Shown: positions 10,093 to 19,136, counted from the stretch's first letter. The stretch is DNA of 64,000 nucleotides from Clavibacter californiensis (GCF_021952865.1 NZ_CP040792.1:3100001-3164000); one strand, 5' to 3'. Made by a program: numbers and translations. Notes: generated from the sequence alone by a model not told the origin.

Positions 10093-10168
10093 GGCCCAGG
10101 CGTACGGCCACCAACCGTGTGAGTCGCTCCCCGATGGTGACCCATCCGAACGCCAGTCGCGACGGGTC
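10093..10168 (-). ncRNA. ZTP (pfl-type) riboswitch in the glyA leader
   Basis: On the minus strand the leader shows the full pfl motif. The 5' core is GUCGCGACUGGCG; a small hairpin AUGG-GUCA-CCAU follows; then the conserved GGGGAGCGAC, whose GCGAC pairs back with GUCGC to close P1. Next is a GUGGCC...GGCCAC hairpin holding CGCCUGGGC, whose CGCC can pair with GGCG of the 5' core as the pseudoknot. This class binds ZTP or ZMP, the signals of 10-formyl-THF shortage, and usually activates glyA, folD and purine genes. The aptamer ends about 38 bases before the glyA start; I do not see a clear terminator, so control of ribosome access is possible. Confidence 0.9.
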
Positions 10169-10170
10169 CG

Positions 10171-10176
10171 ATCCTA
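10171..10176 (-). promoter_or_regulatory. -10 box of the glyA-folD operon
   Basis: TAGGAT on the minus strand directly before the riboswitch, placing the RNA start at about 10164, so the aptamer begins almost at the 5' end of the message. Confidence 0.6.
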
Positions 10177-10294
10177 CCCGTGCGGGCGCGCGCCCGCGAG
10201 GCGCGCGTGCGCTCGCGGGCCCGCCGCCTGGCCGCGGGGCGAGGGGATCCGGTGTGCCCGAAGCGTTCGGGCGGTCATGCGCCCCGCCCGCCCG

Positions 10295-10300
10295 TAGGAT
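10295..10300 (+). promoter_or_regulatory. -10 box of the amylosucrase-like gene
   Basis: TAGGAT on the plus strand, about 48 bases before the ATG at 10349; a GAGGAAGGA ribosome site lies within the short leader. Divergent from the glyA promoter, which is about 120 bases away. Confidence 0.5.
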
Positions 10301-10348
10301 CAGGGAGTCGGGCGACGGTGCCCGGAGGATGCCGAGGAAGGACCGAGC

Positions 10349-11965
10349 ATGGAGAGCGCAGCGCTCAGTACCGATCCCGCGGCAGTCGGAGACGACCGCT
10401 CCCCTGACCTCGCCCCCGCTGACGCGGCCTCCGCGCCCCCGATCGACCGCGACGCCCTCGCCGCCGACCTCCGCCCGCTCGCGGGCGACGACGCCGATGC
10501 GCTGGCCGACGCGCTGGCCGCCGACCTCGGCGACACGCGCCCCCGCAGCGCCTCGGCCGCCAGCGCCCCCGCCGACCTCGACCTCGCCGGCCGCACGGGC
10601 GGCGTCTGCTACGTCGACCGCTACGCCGACGACCTCCGGGGACTCGTCGCGCGGATCCCCGCCCTCCGCGACCTCGGCCTCACGCACCTGCAGATCACCC
10701 CCGTCGCCGCGCGCGCGGACCACGGCGCCGATGCCGACGGCCTCCTCGCGCCGGGCGTGCGCGTGCGCGCCGGCCTCGGATCCGCGGCCGACCTCGGCGA
10801 CCTCGCCGACGCCCTGCACGACGCCGGCCTCACGCTCGCGGTCGACCTCTCCCCCGCCGACGCCGACGCGCCCCTCGCCGACCGGATCCGCGGCGCCGTC
10901 CGCGAGGCCGTCGCCCTCGCCGCCGTCGGGGCCGACGTGATCCGCGTGGATTCCGTCGACGTCCTCGGCGAGCACCGCGACGCCGACCGGGCCGCGCTCC
11001 TCCGCGTCATCGCCACGCTCGGCCGCCGCGCCTCCCCCGCGCTCGCGCTGGCCGTCGTCGCCGATGCCGACCCGCGCGGATCCGCGGAGCTGCTGGACGG
11101 CGACGCCGTGCGCCTCGCCGACGACCCGGCGCTCACCGCGCTCGTCTGGGAGGCGCTCGCCACCCGATCCGCCGCCCTGCTCGCGCGCGCCCTCGAGCGC
11201 CGCGGCGACGTGCCCGCCGGCTCGGCCCGCACCGCGCGCGTCCGCAGCCACGACGCCCTCCGCTTCTCCTTCGACGACGGCGACGCGCGCGCCCTCGGCA
11301 TCGACCCCGACGAGCACCGCCGCTTCCTCGCCGAGTACCACGTGGGCGGGTTCCCCGGCAGCCACGCGCGCGGCATCCGGCACCCGGGCGGCGCGGTCGC
11401 CGGCACCACGGCGTCCCTCGCGGGCCTCGAGCAGGACGACCCGGGCGCCGTCGAGCGGATCCTGCTCGCCCACTCCATCGCGCTCAGCACGGGCGGCCTG
11501 CCGCTGATCGTGCTCGGCGACGAGGTCGGCCAGCTGAACGACTACGGCTACGACGACGTCCCCGCCCACGCCGACGACAGCAGGTGGGTGAACCGCCCGC
11601 TCTACCCGTTCGAGCGCTACGACCAGCGCGACGACCGCACCACGAGCACGGGCGTCATCCACGCCGGGATCCGTCGGCTCGTCGCGGTCCGCCGCGCCAC
11701 GCCCGCGCTCGGCGGCACGCGGGTCGTCGGCTTCGACGCGAACGACCCGCACGTGCTCGGCTACCAGCGCCCGCACGACGACGGCACGGTCCTCGTGCTC
11801 GCGAACCTCGGCGACGAGCCGGCGACGGTCTCCGCGGAGACGCTCGGCGGGTTCGCGGAGCACGCCGTGGACCTCGTGCGCGACGAGCGGCTCCGCCTCA
11901 CCAAGGGGATCGTCCTCAGCCCGCGCACGTTCGTCTGGCTCCAGGCGACTCACGACCTCGCGTGA
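10349..11965 (+). CDS. amylosucrase-like GH13 protein with altered active site
   Basis: 538 aa, shorter than the roughly 630-650 aa of true amylosucrases. The C-terminal half follows amylosucrase closely: R-S-H-D near 299-302, A-L-G-I-D with H-R-R-F-L near 315-330, then [23 protein letters not shown] and a final beta domain. The nucleophile-position Asp is kept (R-V-D-S, residue 201), as is the Asp of R-S-H-D (302). The acid/base Glu expected near 235 is absent (A-L-A-V-V-A), the second Asp after the His is Ala, and the loop that normally carries N-H-T-S is replaced by V-D-L-S-P-A. The first 75 residues are low-complexity Ala/Asp. Probably a cytoplasmic carbohydrate-binding or regulatory relative, or an enzyme with changed chemistry. 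Confidence 0.75.
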   Translation: MESAALSTDPAAVGDDRSPDLAPADAASAPPIDRDALAADLRPLAGDDADALADALAADLGDTRPRSASAASAPADLDLAGRTGGVCYVDRYADDLRGLVARIPALRDLGLTHLQITPVAARADHGADADGLLAPGVRVRAGLGSAADLGDLADALHDAGLTLAVDLSPADADAPLADRIRGAVREAVALAAVGADVIRVDSVDVLGEHRDADRAALLRVIATLGRRASPALALAVVADADPRGSAELLDGDAVRLADDPALTALVWEALATRSAALLARALERRGDVPAGSARTARVRSHDALRFSFDDGDARALGIDPDEHRRFLAEYHVGGFPGSHARGIRHPGGAVAGTTASLAGLEQDDPGAVERILLAHSIALSTGGLPLIVLGDEVGQLNDYGYDDVPAHADDSRWVNRPLYPFERYDQRDDRTTSTGVIHAGIRRLVAVRRATPALGGTRVVGFDANDPHVLGYQRPHDDGTVLVLANLGDEPATVSAETLGGFAEHAVDLVRDERLRLTKGIVLSPRTFVWLQATHDLA

Positions 11966-12005
11966 CACACTCGCGGTCACTGGCGGGTCGGCACGGAGGA
12001 ACGGC

Positions 12006-12506
12006 ATGAGCGACGAGGGACGCGGCACGGACGAGCCCAGGGAGGGCGCGCGCGCCGCATCCGGGTTCGCCTGGCCCATGTGGGTCAACATCGGCTGGAT
12101 CGCGCTCGGCGCGTGGCACGTGCTCGCTCCCGTCAACGACGCGTCCGGCTGGCTCGGCATGTTCCAGATCGGCGTGGGCGCGTTCGGCATCATCGCCTCG
12201 CGCCGCCGCGCGCGCCGGCTCGCCGAGGCGGAGGCCGAGGCGCTGCCGCTCGAGGCGGCCACCCGGATCCCCGCCGACGTCGACGACGAGCGCGCCCGGC
12301 TCGACGAGGCCGCCGCCGCGCACGCGGAGCTGGACGCCCGGCTGCGCGCGCTCGCGATGCAGCTCGAGCAGCCCGGCACACCCGGCGCGGATCCCGACAA
12401 GCCCGAGCCGCCGCACCAGCCGACCGGCCGGGGCCGCGGCCGTGGGCGCAGGGACCGTGCGCGCGAGGCCTGGCCCGACGACCTGCCGCCCGTCGCCCGC
12501 TGGTAG
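12006..12506 (+). CDS. small membrane protein with charged tail
   Basis: 166 aa, with a GGAGG ribosome site before the ATG. Two hydrophobic segments (about 20-42, starting F-A-W-P-M-W-V-N-I, and about 48-64, containing [10 protein letters not shown]) are followed by an Arg-rich stretch, a Glu/Ala-rich coiled-coil-like helix (about 75-120) and a Pro/Gly/Arg tail ending P-V-A-R-W. I do not recognise a family. It lies 40 bases downstream of the amylosucrase-like gene and may be cotranscribed. Confidence 0.7.
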   Translation: MSDEGRGTDEPREGARAASGFAWPMWVNIGWIALGAWHVLAPVNDASGWLGMFQIGVGAFGIIASRRRARRLAEAEAEALPLEAATRIPADVDDERARLDEAAAAHAELDARLRALAMQLEQPGTPGADPDKPEPPHQPTGRGRGRGRRDRAREAWPDDLPPVARW

Positions 12507-12536
12507 CGGCGGCCACCACTCGTCAGCTCACGCCGG

Positions 12537-13394
12537 TCAGCTCGCGCGCGTCACCCCGCGCGACATGATCGCCGAGGTCAGCGCCTCGATGGACGCGCGC
12601 GGCCCGGCGGGGTTGTCCATCAGCACGTAGTCCACCTCGTCGAGCTCGGGCAGGCCGAGCCGCGATGTCACCTTCACGAGGTCCGTCGGGATCAGCGCCT
12701 GCGGGAGCACCGCGACCCCCATGCCGGCGCGCACGGCGGCGAGCACGCCGTTCACGTCGCGCGTGCTGCACGTGATCCGCCAGGTGCGGCCCGCCCGCTC
12801 GAGGGCGTCCATCGCCATCTGCCTGCTGATGCTCGGCGCGCGGTACGCGATGAGCGGCACGGTGGCGCCCGGCTCCACGAGCGTGCGCTCGAGGCCCACC
12901 CACACCATCCGGTCGCGGCCCACGAGGCGCGCGGTCGGCTGCTCGTCGACCGTGGTCTTGGTGAGGATCAGGTCGAGCTGGCCCGCGAGCAGGCGCCGGT
13001 GCAGCGGCCCGCTCTGCGTCACCGTGAGCTCCAGCTCGATCTGCGGGTGCAGCTGCCGGAAGTGGCGGAGGATCCGCGGCAGCTGCGTGATGGCCAGGTC
13101 GTCCGCGGTCCCGAAGCGCAGGCGGCCGCTCACCTCGGATCCGCCGAAGTAGCTCTCCGCCGCGCGGTGCGCCGCGAGGATCGTGCGCGCGAAGCCCGCC
13201 ATCGCGTCGCCCGCGTCGGTGAGTCGCATGGCGCGGGTGTCGCGCGCGATGAGCGTGCGGTCGACGGCCCGCTCGAGTCGCCGCACCTGCTGGCTCACGG
13301 TCGGCTGGCTGATCCCGAGGCGCGCTGCCGCCTGCGTGAAGCTGCGGGTGTCGGCGACGGCGAGGAAGGTCGCGAGCAGGGTCGGATCGAGCAC
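12537..13394 (-). CDS. LysR-family transcriptional regulator
   Basis: 285 aa from a GTG at 13394 with GGAGG just upstream, giving the usual [14 protein letters not shown] opening; an ATG at 13409 is the alternative. The helix-turn-helix is clear ([23 protein letters not shown]). The C-terminal part is the two-lobed substrate-binding domain ([21 protein letters not shown]). It is divergent from the MFS transporter at 13550, so control of that transporter in response to a small ligand is likely. The effector is unknown. Confidence 0.88.
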   Translation of the reverse strand: MLDPTLLATFLAVADTRSFTQAAARLGISQPTVSQQVRRLERAVDRTLIARDTRAMRLTDAGDAMAGFARTILAAHRAAESYFGGSEVSGRLRFGTADDLAITQLPRILRHFRQLHPQIELELTVTQSGPLHRRLLAGQLDLILTKTTVDEQPTARLVGRDRMVWVGLERTLVEPGATVPLIAYRAPSISRQMAMDALERAGRTWRITCSTRDVNGVLAAVRAGMGVAVLPQALIPTDLVKVTSRLGLPELDEVDYVLMDNPAGPRASIEALTSAIMSRGVTRAS

Positions 13395-13549
13395 GGCGCC
13401 TCCGGTCATTCGAGGATGTGATGGGACTCATCATGTCGAGACGGGATCCGAATGGGAAGCCGGCGGGTAGCGTCGGTCGCGGCTCGACGCCGAGCCGCAT
13501 CCATGCAGAACCGACGCCACCCATACGCAACCGCCACCGCAGGAACACC

Positions 13550-15016
13550 GTGACCCCGCCGAACGCCTTCCCCCCGACCGCCCCGCTCCCGATCCAGACC
13601 CGCCGCCCGCCGTGGCGTCACACGCTCATCGCCCTGAGCGTGCCGAACTTCCGCCGGTTCACGGCGTCCAACGTCATCGCCATGACCTCGGGCTGGATGC
13701 AGCGCATCGCCCAGGACTGGCTCGTGCTCGAACTCACCGGCAGCGTCACCGCGGTCGGCATCACGGTCGCGATGCAGTTCGCGCCGATGCTGTTCTTCGG
13801 CCTGCTCGGCGGCGTCATCGTCGACCGGTGCTCGAAGCGGATGCTGATGATGATCACGCAGGGCACCTACGCGCTCCTCAGCGCGCTCCTCGCCGTGCTC
13901 ACGCTCTCGGGCGCGGTCGAGGCGTGGCACATCTTCGCCATCGCGTTCGCGACCGGTCTCGTGACGGTGATCGACAACCCGGCGCGCCAGGTGTTCGTCA
14001 CCGAGATCGTGGGGCAAAAGCACCTGCGGAACGCCATCAGCGTCAACTCGTCGGCGTTCCAGCTCGGCGGCATGGTGGGGCCCGCGCTCAGCGGTGTCCT
14101 GCTGCTCGCGGTCGGCGCCGGCTGGTCGTTCGCGATCAACGCGCTCGCGTGCGTCGTCGTGGTCCTCACGCTGTGGAGCCTGAGGACCCGCGACCTGATC
14201 CGCATCCCGCCCGCCCCGCGCCGCCGCGGCCAGCTCGCGGAGGGCCTCCGGTACGCGCGCTCGAAGCCGACCATCCTGTGGCCCGTCGTGCTCGTGGCGG
14301 TGTTCAGCGTGTTCGGGCTCACCATGCCCGTGCTCCTCGCGGCGTTCGCGAGCCAGGTCTACGACGTGGGCGCCGGAGGCTACGGGTTCTTCAACTCGAT
14401 GGTCGCGATCGGCGCGCTCACGGGCGCGCTGCTCTCGACCCGTCGCGCGACCGTGCGGCTGCGGACCATCGTGGTCGGCGTCGGGATCACCGGCCTGCTG
14501 CAGGCGGCCGCGGGGCTGATGCCCGGGATCGCGCCGTTCGCGGTGCTGCTCGTCACGGTCGGCATGGCGTCGCTGCTGTTCCAGACCGCCGCGAACTCGC
14601 TCGTGCAGCTCTCCAGCAACGTCGCAATCCGCGGACGCGTGATGAGCGTCTACGTGCTCGTGCTGCTCGGCGGCCAGGCGATCGGCGGTCCGCTGATGGG
14701 CGGGATCGTCGAAGCGTGGGGTGTGCACGCCGGCATGGTCGTGTCCGGTGGGATGCCGGCGCTGGCCGCGGCGGTGGTGGCCGTGATCCTCGCCCGCCGC
14801 GGCCAGCTGACCCTCGAGGTCGTGGTGCGCCGGCACGTGCCGCGCGTGCGGATCACGCCCCGGGAGCCGGGTGCCGGCCGCCCCCGCGTCGCCGGAGCTG
14901 GCGAGGGGACGACCGGCGGCGGGCTCAGCCGCGCACGTCGATCGCGCGGTGGCGCTGCTGCACGCCGGCCGGGCCGTACGGGTAGTCGGACACCACGGGC
15001 GCGCTCACCGCGCTGA
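13550..15016 (+). CDS. MFS transporter (enterobactin-exporter-like, MFS_3 type)
   Basis: 488 aa from a GTG at 13550 with AGGA upstream. Twelve hydrophobic segments run from about residue 25 to 425, starting R-H-T-L-I-A-L-S-V-P-N-F-R-R-F. The loop between helices 2 and 3 has G-G-V-I-V-D-R-C-S-K-R, the MFS motif A form, and N-P-A-R-Q-V-F-V-T-E-I-V is typical of the EntS-like drug or siderophore exporters. The last 60 residues are a polar Arg/Gly/Pro tail whose coding DNA overlaps the end of the antisense aldo/keto reductase gene by 92 bases, so the true C terminus may be shorter if a base is wrong here. Divergent LysR gene suggests inducible expression. Confidence 0.85.
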   Translation: MTPPNAFPPTAPLPIQTRRPPWRHTLIALSVPNFRRFTASNVIAMTSGWMQRIAQDWLVLELTGSVTAVGITVAMQFAPMLFFGLLGGVIVDRCSKRMLMMITQGTYALLSALLAVLTLSGAVEAWHIFAIAFATGLVTVIDNPARQVFVTEIVGQKHLRNAISVNSSAFQLGGMVGPALSGVLLLAVGAGWSFAINALACVVVVLTLWSLRTRDLIRIPPAPRRRGQLAEGLRYARSKPTILWPVVLVAVFSVFGLTMPVLLAAFASQVYDVGAGGYGFFNSMVAIGALTGALLSTRRATVRLRTIVVGVGITGLLQAAAGLMPGIAPFAVLLVTVGMASLLFQTAANSLVQLSSNVAIRGRVMSVYVLVLLGGQAIGGPLMGGIVEAWGVHAGMVVSGGMPALAAAVVAVILARRGQLTLEVVVRRHVPRVRITPREPGAGRPRVAGAGEGTTGGGLSRARRSRGGAAARRPGRTGSRTPRARSPR

Positions 15017-15956
15017 GCGACGCGATCTCGTCGGCCGTGAGCTCGAGGTCGGCCGAGGCCATGTTGTCCTCGAGCTGCTCGACGGTGCGGGCGCCGAGGA
15101 TCACGCTGGTCACGGCCGGCTGCGCCTCGAGCCACGCGAGCGAGACACGGGCCGAGCTGGATCCGTGGGCGTCGGCGACCCGGCGCACCTCGTCGAGGAT
15201 CGCCCACGTGCGCTCCTGGCCGTTCCGCGGCGTGAACGCCTCCATGCCGCGCGCCGGGTCCTCGCCGAGGCGGGTCGCTCCGGTGGGCATCTCGTCGCGG
15301 CGGTACTTGCCGGTGAGCCAGCCGCCCGCGAGCGGCGACCAGGGCAGCAGGCCGATGCCCGCATCCAGCGACGCCGGCACGATCTCCGACTCGATCTCGC
15401 GCACGAGCAGCGAGTACTGCGGCTGCAGTGTGACGGGCGGCGTGAACCCGAGCGCCTTCGCGAGCCCGACGGCCTTCGTCAGCTGCCAGCCCAGGTAGTT
15501 CGAGAAGCCGTAGTACGAGATCTTGCCGGCGCGGACGGCGTCGTCGAGGAAGCGCAGGGTCTCCTCGAGCGGGGTCACGGCGTCCCAGGCGTGCATCTGG
15601 TAGAGATCGATCGTGTCGACGCCGAGGCGGCGGAGCGAGTCGTCGAGCGCGCGGGTGAGGTGGCGGCGCGAGGTGCCGACGTCGTTGTTGCCCTCCCCCA
15701 TCGGGAAGCGGCCCTTCGTCGCGACGACGAGCTGGTCGGCCTCGGTCGGGTGCGCCTGCAGCCAGCGGCCGACGATCTCCTCCGAGACGCCCGACGTGTA
15801 GACGTCCGCCGTGTCGATGAACGTGCCGCCGCCTTCGACGTACGCCTCGAGGATGCGCCCCGAGGTCTCCTCGTCGGCCTCCGCGCCGAAGGTCATGGTG
15901 CCGAGCGCGTAGGTCGAGACGACCGCGCCGCTGTTCCCCAGATTCCGGTAGTGCAT
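14925..15956 (-). CDS. aldo/keto reductase
   Basis: 343 aa, with a GGAGG ribosome site before the ATG at 15956. NADPH-dependent TIM-barrel oxidoreductase. Visible features are the N-terminal Y-R-N-L-G-N-S-G, F-I-D-T-A-D-V-Y with the catalytic Asp and Tyr, V-V-A-T-K-G with the catalytic Lys, the M-H-A-W-D segment with the catalytic His, Y-Y-G-F-S-N-Y, the P-W-S-P-L-A-G-G-W-L-T-G-K-Y loop, and a C-terminal V-I-L-G-A-R-T-V-E-Q-L cofactor site. It resembles the YajO/Tas-like AKR group; the substrate is not known. Divergent from mntR. Confidence 0.9.
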   Translation of the reverse strand: MHYRNLGNSGAVVSTYALGTMTFGAEADEETSGRILEAYVEGGGTFIDTADVYTSGVSEEIVGRWLQAHPTEADQLVVATKGRFPMGEGNNDVGTSRRHLTRALDDSLRRLGVDTIDLYQMHAWDAVTPLEETLRFLDDAVRAGKISYYGFSNYLGWQLTKAVGLAKALGFTPPVTLQPQYSLLVREIESEIVPASLDAGIGLLPWSPLAGGWLTGKYRRDEMPTGATRLGEDPARGMEAFTPRNGQERTWAILDEVRRVADAHGSSSARVSLAWLEAQPAVTSVILGARTVEQLEDNMASADLELTADEIASLSAVSAPVVSDYPYGPAGVQQRHRAIDVRG

Positions 15957-16073
15957 GTGGTTCCTCCATCGGATCCGCCGCGGGCGTCGCTGCCCGCGGT
16001 CCCGTCCAGCTTGCACCGCCCGGGCACGCGGCGTGACAGCGGGCCCCACCGGGCCGCTCGGTACCATGGAGGC

Positions 16074-16748
16074 ATGTCCGTCGACGAGCTCTCCAGCGCC
16101 GCGCAGGACTACCTCAAGCTCATCTGGTCGGCGACAGAGTGGACCGACCAGCCGATGACCGTCAGCCGCCTCGCGGAGCGCCTGGGGATCCGGCCCGCGA
16201 CCGCCTCCGACGGGATCCGCCGCCTCACCGCGCAGGGCCTCGTGGAGCACCGGCCGTACGGCAGCATCGAGCTCACCGACGACGGCCGGCGCCACGCGAT
16301 CCAGATGGTGCGCCGCCACCGCCTGCTCGAGACGTTCCTCGTGGAGGTGCTCGGCTACGGCTGGGACGAGGTGCACGACGAGGCCGAGGTGCTCGAGCAC
16401 GCGGTCTCCGACGACTTCGTGGCGCGCATCGACCAGCACCTCGGGCACCCGTCGCGGGATCCGCACGGCGACCCCATCCCCTCGGCCGACGGCGAGCCGC
16501 ACCTGCCGGACGCGACCGTTCTCGCGGACGCGGCCGCCGACCGGCCCATGCGCGTGCGCCGCATCTCCGACGAGGACCCGCGTCTGCTGCGCGAGCTCGC
16601 CGAGCACGGCATCGGGCTCGACGCGACGCTCGTGCGCGAGGCCGCATCCGGCTCTCCCGGCGCCGTGCGCGTGACGGTCGACGGATCCGCAGCGAGGCGG
16701 CTCACGCCCGCCGCCGCCTCCGCGGTCTGGGTGTCCGACGCCGGCTGA
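16074..16748 (+). CDS. mntR: DtxR-family metalloregulator, manganese type
   Basis: 224 aa. The N-terminal winged helix (L-A-E-R-L-G-I-R-P-A-T-A-S-D-G-I-R-R-L) is followed by the dimerisation/metal domain (V-H-D-E-A-E-V-L-E-H-A-V-S-D) and a C-terminal SH3-like/FeoA-type domain. Two ligand positions match manganese sensors rather than iron sensors: Asp12 in the first helix (Q-D-Y-L-K) where DtxR has Met, and Glu in D-E-A-E-V-L-E-H where DtxR and IdeR have Cys. The ATG follows TACCAT by six bases, so the message is probably leaderless. It converges with the mntH-type transporter gene, whose promoter carries a matching box. Confidence 0.9.
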   Translation: MSVDELSSAAQDYLKLIWSATEWTDQPMTVSRLAERLGIRPATASDGIRRLTAQGLVEHRPYGSIELTDDGRRHAIQMVRRHRLLETFLVEVLGYGWDEVHDEAEVLEHAVSDDFVARIDQHLGHPSRDPHGDPIPSADGEPHLPDATVLADAAADRPMRVRRISDEDPRLLRELAEHGIGLDATLVREAASGSPGAVRVTVDGSAARRLTPAAASAVWVSDAG

Positions 16749-16769
16749 CGCCCGGCCGACCCGCGTGCG

Positions 16770-18020
16770 TCAGCCCGTGAAGGTCAGCACCACGAGCGCG
16801 ACGTTCAGCACCACCACGAGCGACACCGCGACCCACGCCGCGATGCGCGTGAGCGGCCGGTCGACGTGCTCGCCCATCACGCGGCGGTCGCCCGTCAGGC
16901 GGATCAGCGGGACGAGCGCGAACGGGATCCCGAGGCTCAGGACGACCTGGCTGGTCACGAGCGCCGTGGTCGGGTCGACGCCGACGGCGAGGATCGCGAG
17001 CGCGGGGATCAGCGTCACCACGCGGCGCGCGAGCAGCGGCACCTTCACGTGCAGCAGGCCGCCCATGATCGCCGCGCCCGCGTAGGCGCCCACGGACGTC
17101 GACGCGAGCCCCGACGCGAGCAGCCCGACCGCGAACACCACGCCGACGACCGGCCCGAGCGACGCCGTGATGGCCGCGTGCGCCCCCTCGATCGAGTCGG
17201 TGCCGGGCACGCCGCCGAGGCTCGCGGCCGCGATGAGGAGCATGGAGATGTTGACGGCGCCGGCCACGGCGAGCGCGGTGATCACGTCCCAGCGCGTCGC
17301 GGTGAGGAGCCGCCTCAGCACGCCCGGGTCCCTCTGGACGCCGTGCCGGTCGCGGCTGAGCGACGAGTGCAGGTAGACCGCGTGCGGCATCACGGTGGCG
17401 CCGAGCATGCTCGCAGCGAGCAGCACGCTGTCCGGCCCGTCGAAGCGCGGCACGAGACCGCCCGCGATGCCGGATCCCGACAGCGGGCTCACGACGAGGC
17501 CGGTGAGGAAGCCCACCGTGATCACCACGAGGAGCGCGCCGATCACGAGCTCGAACGGTCGCTGCCCGTGCCGCGACTGCACGGCGAGGAGGCCGATCGA
17601 GATGAGGCCGACGATCACGCCGCCCGCGACGAGCGGGATCCCGAACAGCAGGTGCAGCGCGATCGCCCCGCCGATGACCTCCGCGAGGTCGGTGGCCGCC
17701 GCGATCAGCTCGGCCTGCACCCAGAAGGCGCGGCGACGCGTGGCCGGCAGCCGCTGGCCGAGGAGCTCGGGGAGGCTGCGGCCCGTGACGAGCCCGAGCT
17801 TCGCCGACTGGTACTGCACGAGCACGGCGATGAGGTTCGCGGCGACGAGCACCCACACCAGCAGGTAGCCGTAGCGCGCGCCCGCGGTCAGGTTCGCGGC
17901 GACGTTGCCGGGATCCACGTACGCGATGGCCGCGACGAACGCCGGTCCCAGCAGGAGCACGAGCCGCGGGCCCGTGACGGGCCGACGCGCGCGGGCGCGC
18001 TCGGGGGCGGTGCGGGTCAT
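16770..18020 (-). CDS. mntH: Nramp-family manganese/divalent-metal importer
   Basis: 416 aa with 11 hydrophobic helices. The metal-binding sequence of helix 1 is present (D-P-G-N near residue 37), as is the M-P-H motif of helix 6 (near 228), both required for Mn2+/Fe2+ binding in Nramp proteins. Helix 1 opens G-P-A-F-V-A-A-I-A-Y-V. A GGAGAGG ribosome site precedes the ATG. Proton-coupled manganese uptake across the cytoplasmic membrane is the expected role, repressed by MntR when manganese is plentiful through the box 20 bases upstream of the start. Confidence 0.93.
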   Translation of the reverse strand: MTRTAPERARARRPVTGPRLVLLLGPAFVAAIAYVDPGNVAANLTAGARYGYLLVWVLVAANLIAVLVQYQSAKLGLVTGRSLPELLGQRLPATRRRAFWVQAELIAAATDLAEVIGGAIALHLLFGIPLVAGGVIVGLISIGLLAVQSRHGQRPFELVIGALLVVITVGFLTGLVVSPLSGSGIAGGLVPRFDGPDSVLLAASMLGATVMPHAVYLHSSLSRDRHGVQRDPGVLRRLLTATRWDVITALAVAGAVNISMLLIAAASLGGVPGTDSIEGAHAAITASLGPVVGVVFAVGLLASGLASTSVGAYAGAAIMGGLLHVKVPLLARRVVTLIPALAILAVGVDPTTALVTSQVVLSLGIPFALVPLIRLTGDRRVMGEHVDRPLTRIAAWVAVSLVVVLNVALVVLTFTG

Positions 18021-18039
18021 GGCGGCCTCTCCATCGAAG

Positions 18040-18057
18040 TGTTAGCCGAGGCTAACA
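18040..18057. promoter_or_regulatory. MntR/DtxR-type operator before mntH
   Basis: Perfect inverted repeat TGTTAGCC-GA-GGCTAACA, located 20-37 bases upstream of the mntH start. The TTAGCC/GGCTAA core is the known form of actinobacterial DtxR/MntR boxes. Its position would block transcription or early elongation. Confidence 0.85.
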
Positions 18058-18078
18058 TCCGTTCGCGCGCACGCGGAA

Positions 18079-18104
18079 GGGCCCGTCCGGAAGCGGACGG
18101 GCCC
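18079..18104 (-). terminator. hairpin terminator after the HAD gene
   Basis: Perfect 10-bp GC stem (18079-18088 with 18095-18104) and a 6-base loop, between the HAD gene stop at 18150 and the mntH operator. Confidence 0.7.
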
Positions 18105-18149
18105 CAGGGTCCTGCGGGTCGTGCGGGGCGCAGCGAACGCCCGGTCGGA

Positions 18150-19070
18150 TCAGCTCGCGCCGCGCCCCGGCGCGAGGAACGCGGAGTCGTCATCGGCCTC
18201 GCCGCGCACGATGCGCACCCACTGCGCGAGCAGCGCGGCGCCCGCCTCGTCGTGGATGAGGTCGCCCGCGGTGAGCACGGGGTACGGCGTCGCGGGGATC
18301 CCGTCGGCCGGCCGCACGTCGACGTGCGCGACCTCGTGCCCGTTCTCGTGCAGCCACCTGGCCATCGCGTAGTCGGTGCGCGAGTCGCCGACCGTGCGCC
18401 AGCGCAGCGGCAGCGGGCCGCTGTCGGCGAGGAGCTCCAGGGCGCGGGCGGCGCCGAGGTCCTTGCCGAGGCGGATCGACTCGACGTCGGTCGAGATGAT
18501 CGTCGGGTCCACGCGCACCTGCACCTCGCCGTGCGCGTCCGGCACCTCGACGCCCTCGAGCACCGAGCCGAGGCCGTGCGCCGTGAGGATCTCGACGGCG
18601 CGGGCGTCGAGGTCGGGCTGCAGCCGGAGGTAGTCGGCGGACGGGACGCTCGTGAGCTGCTCGACCGAGACCATGGCGTGCTTGGTGGTGTCGAAGAACA
18701 TCGAGTCGGCGAAGCGCTCGGCGACGAGCCGCTCCATGTCGCGCATGTACGCCTCGGGCAGCGCGAGCGAGCGGTCGACGTGCACCTCCCCCGCGCCGTC
18801 CGCCGTGATCGAGAACCAGGACGCACCCTTCTCGCACACGGCGTGCACGCGGGCCCCTGCGGGGAGACCTGCCGCGAGCAGCGGGCCGACGACCTGCTCG
18901 CGGATGAAGGCATCCGAGCGGCCCGTGTTGAAGACGACCGGGACGCCCGCGGCCGCGAGCTCCACGAGGTCGGCGGCGATGCTCGGGATGGCGAGGGTGC
19001 GGGTGATCGGGCTGGCGATGGGGCCGTCGACGTCGAGGAGGAGGCCGAGGGGCGCGGGGGTCGTGGTCAC
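18150..19070 (-). CDS. HAD-superfamily sugar-phosphatase-like hydrolase
   Basis: 306 aa from GTG 19070 (GGAGG nine bases upstream; an ATG at 19079 is also possible). The N-terminal L-L-L-D-V-D-G-P-I is HAD motif I with the nucleophile Asp; F-N-T-G-R-S near residue 48 is motif II; T-V-G-D-S-R-T-D-Y near 245 is motif IV. The large C2-type cap between them and T-D-Y-A-M-A fit the Cof/trehalose-phosphatase-like group. Cytoplasmic dephosphorylation of a sugar phosphate is likely but the substrate is unknown. No obvious operon partner. Confidence 0.8.
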   Translation of the reverse strand: MTTTPAPLGLLLDVDGPIASPITRTLAIPSIAADLVELAAAGVPVVFNTGRSDAFIREQVVGPLLAAGLPAGARVHAVCEKGASWFSITADGAGEVHVDRSLALPEAYMRDMERLVAERFADSMFFDTTKHAMVSVEQLTSVPSADYLRLQPDLDARAVEILTAHGLGSVLEGVEVPDAHGEVQVRVDPTIISTDVESIRLGKDLGAARALELLADSGPLPLRWRTVGDSRTDYAMARWLHENGHEVAHVDVRPADGIPATPYPVLTAGDLIHDEAGAALLAQWVRIVRGEADDDSAFLAPGRGAS

Positions 19071-19110
19071 GGCTCCCATCCTCCCGCAGGCACGAGGCAC
19101 CCTGTTGCGA

Positions 19111-19136
19111 CTGGGGAGGGCGGACGGCCTCCCCAG
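19111..19136 (-). terminator. hairpin terminator after the second MFS gene
   Basis: CTGGGGAGG pairs perfectly with CCTCCCCAG around an 8-base loop, downstream of the MFS gene stop at 19194. A degenerate second copy of the same sequence follows at about 19151-19180. Confidence 0.6.
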
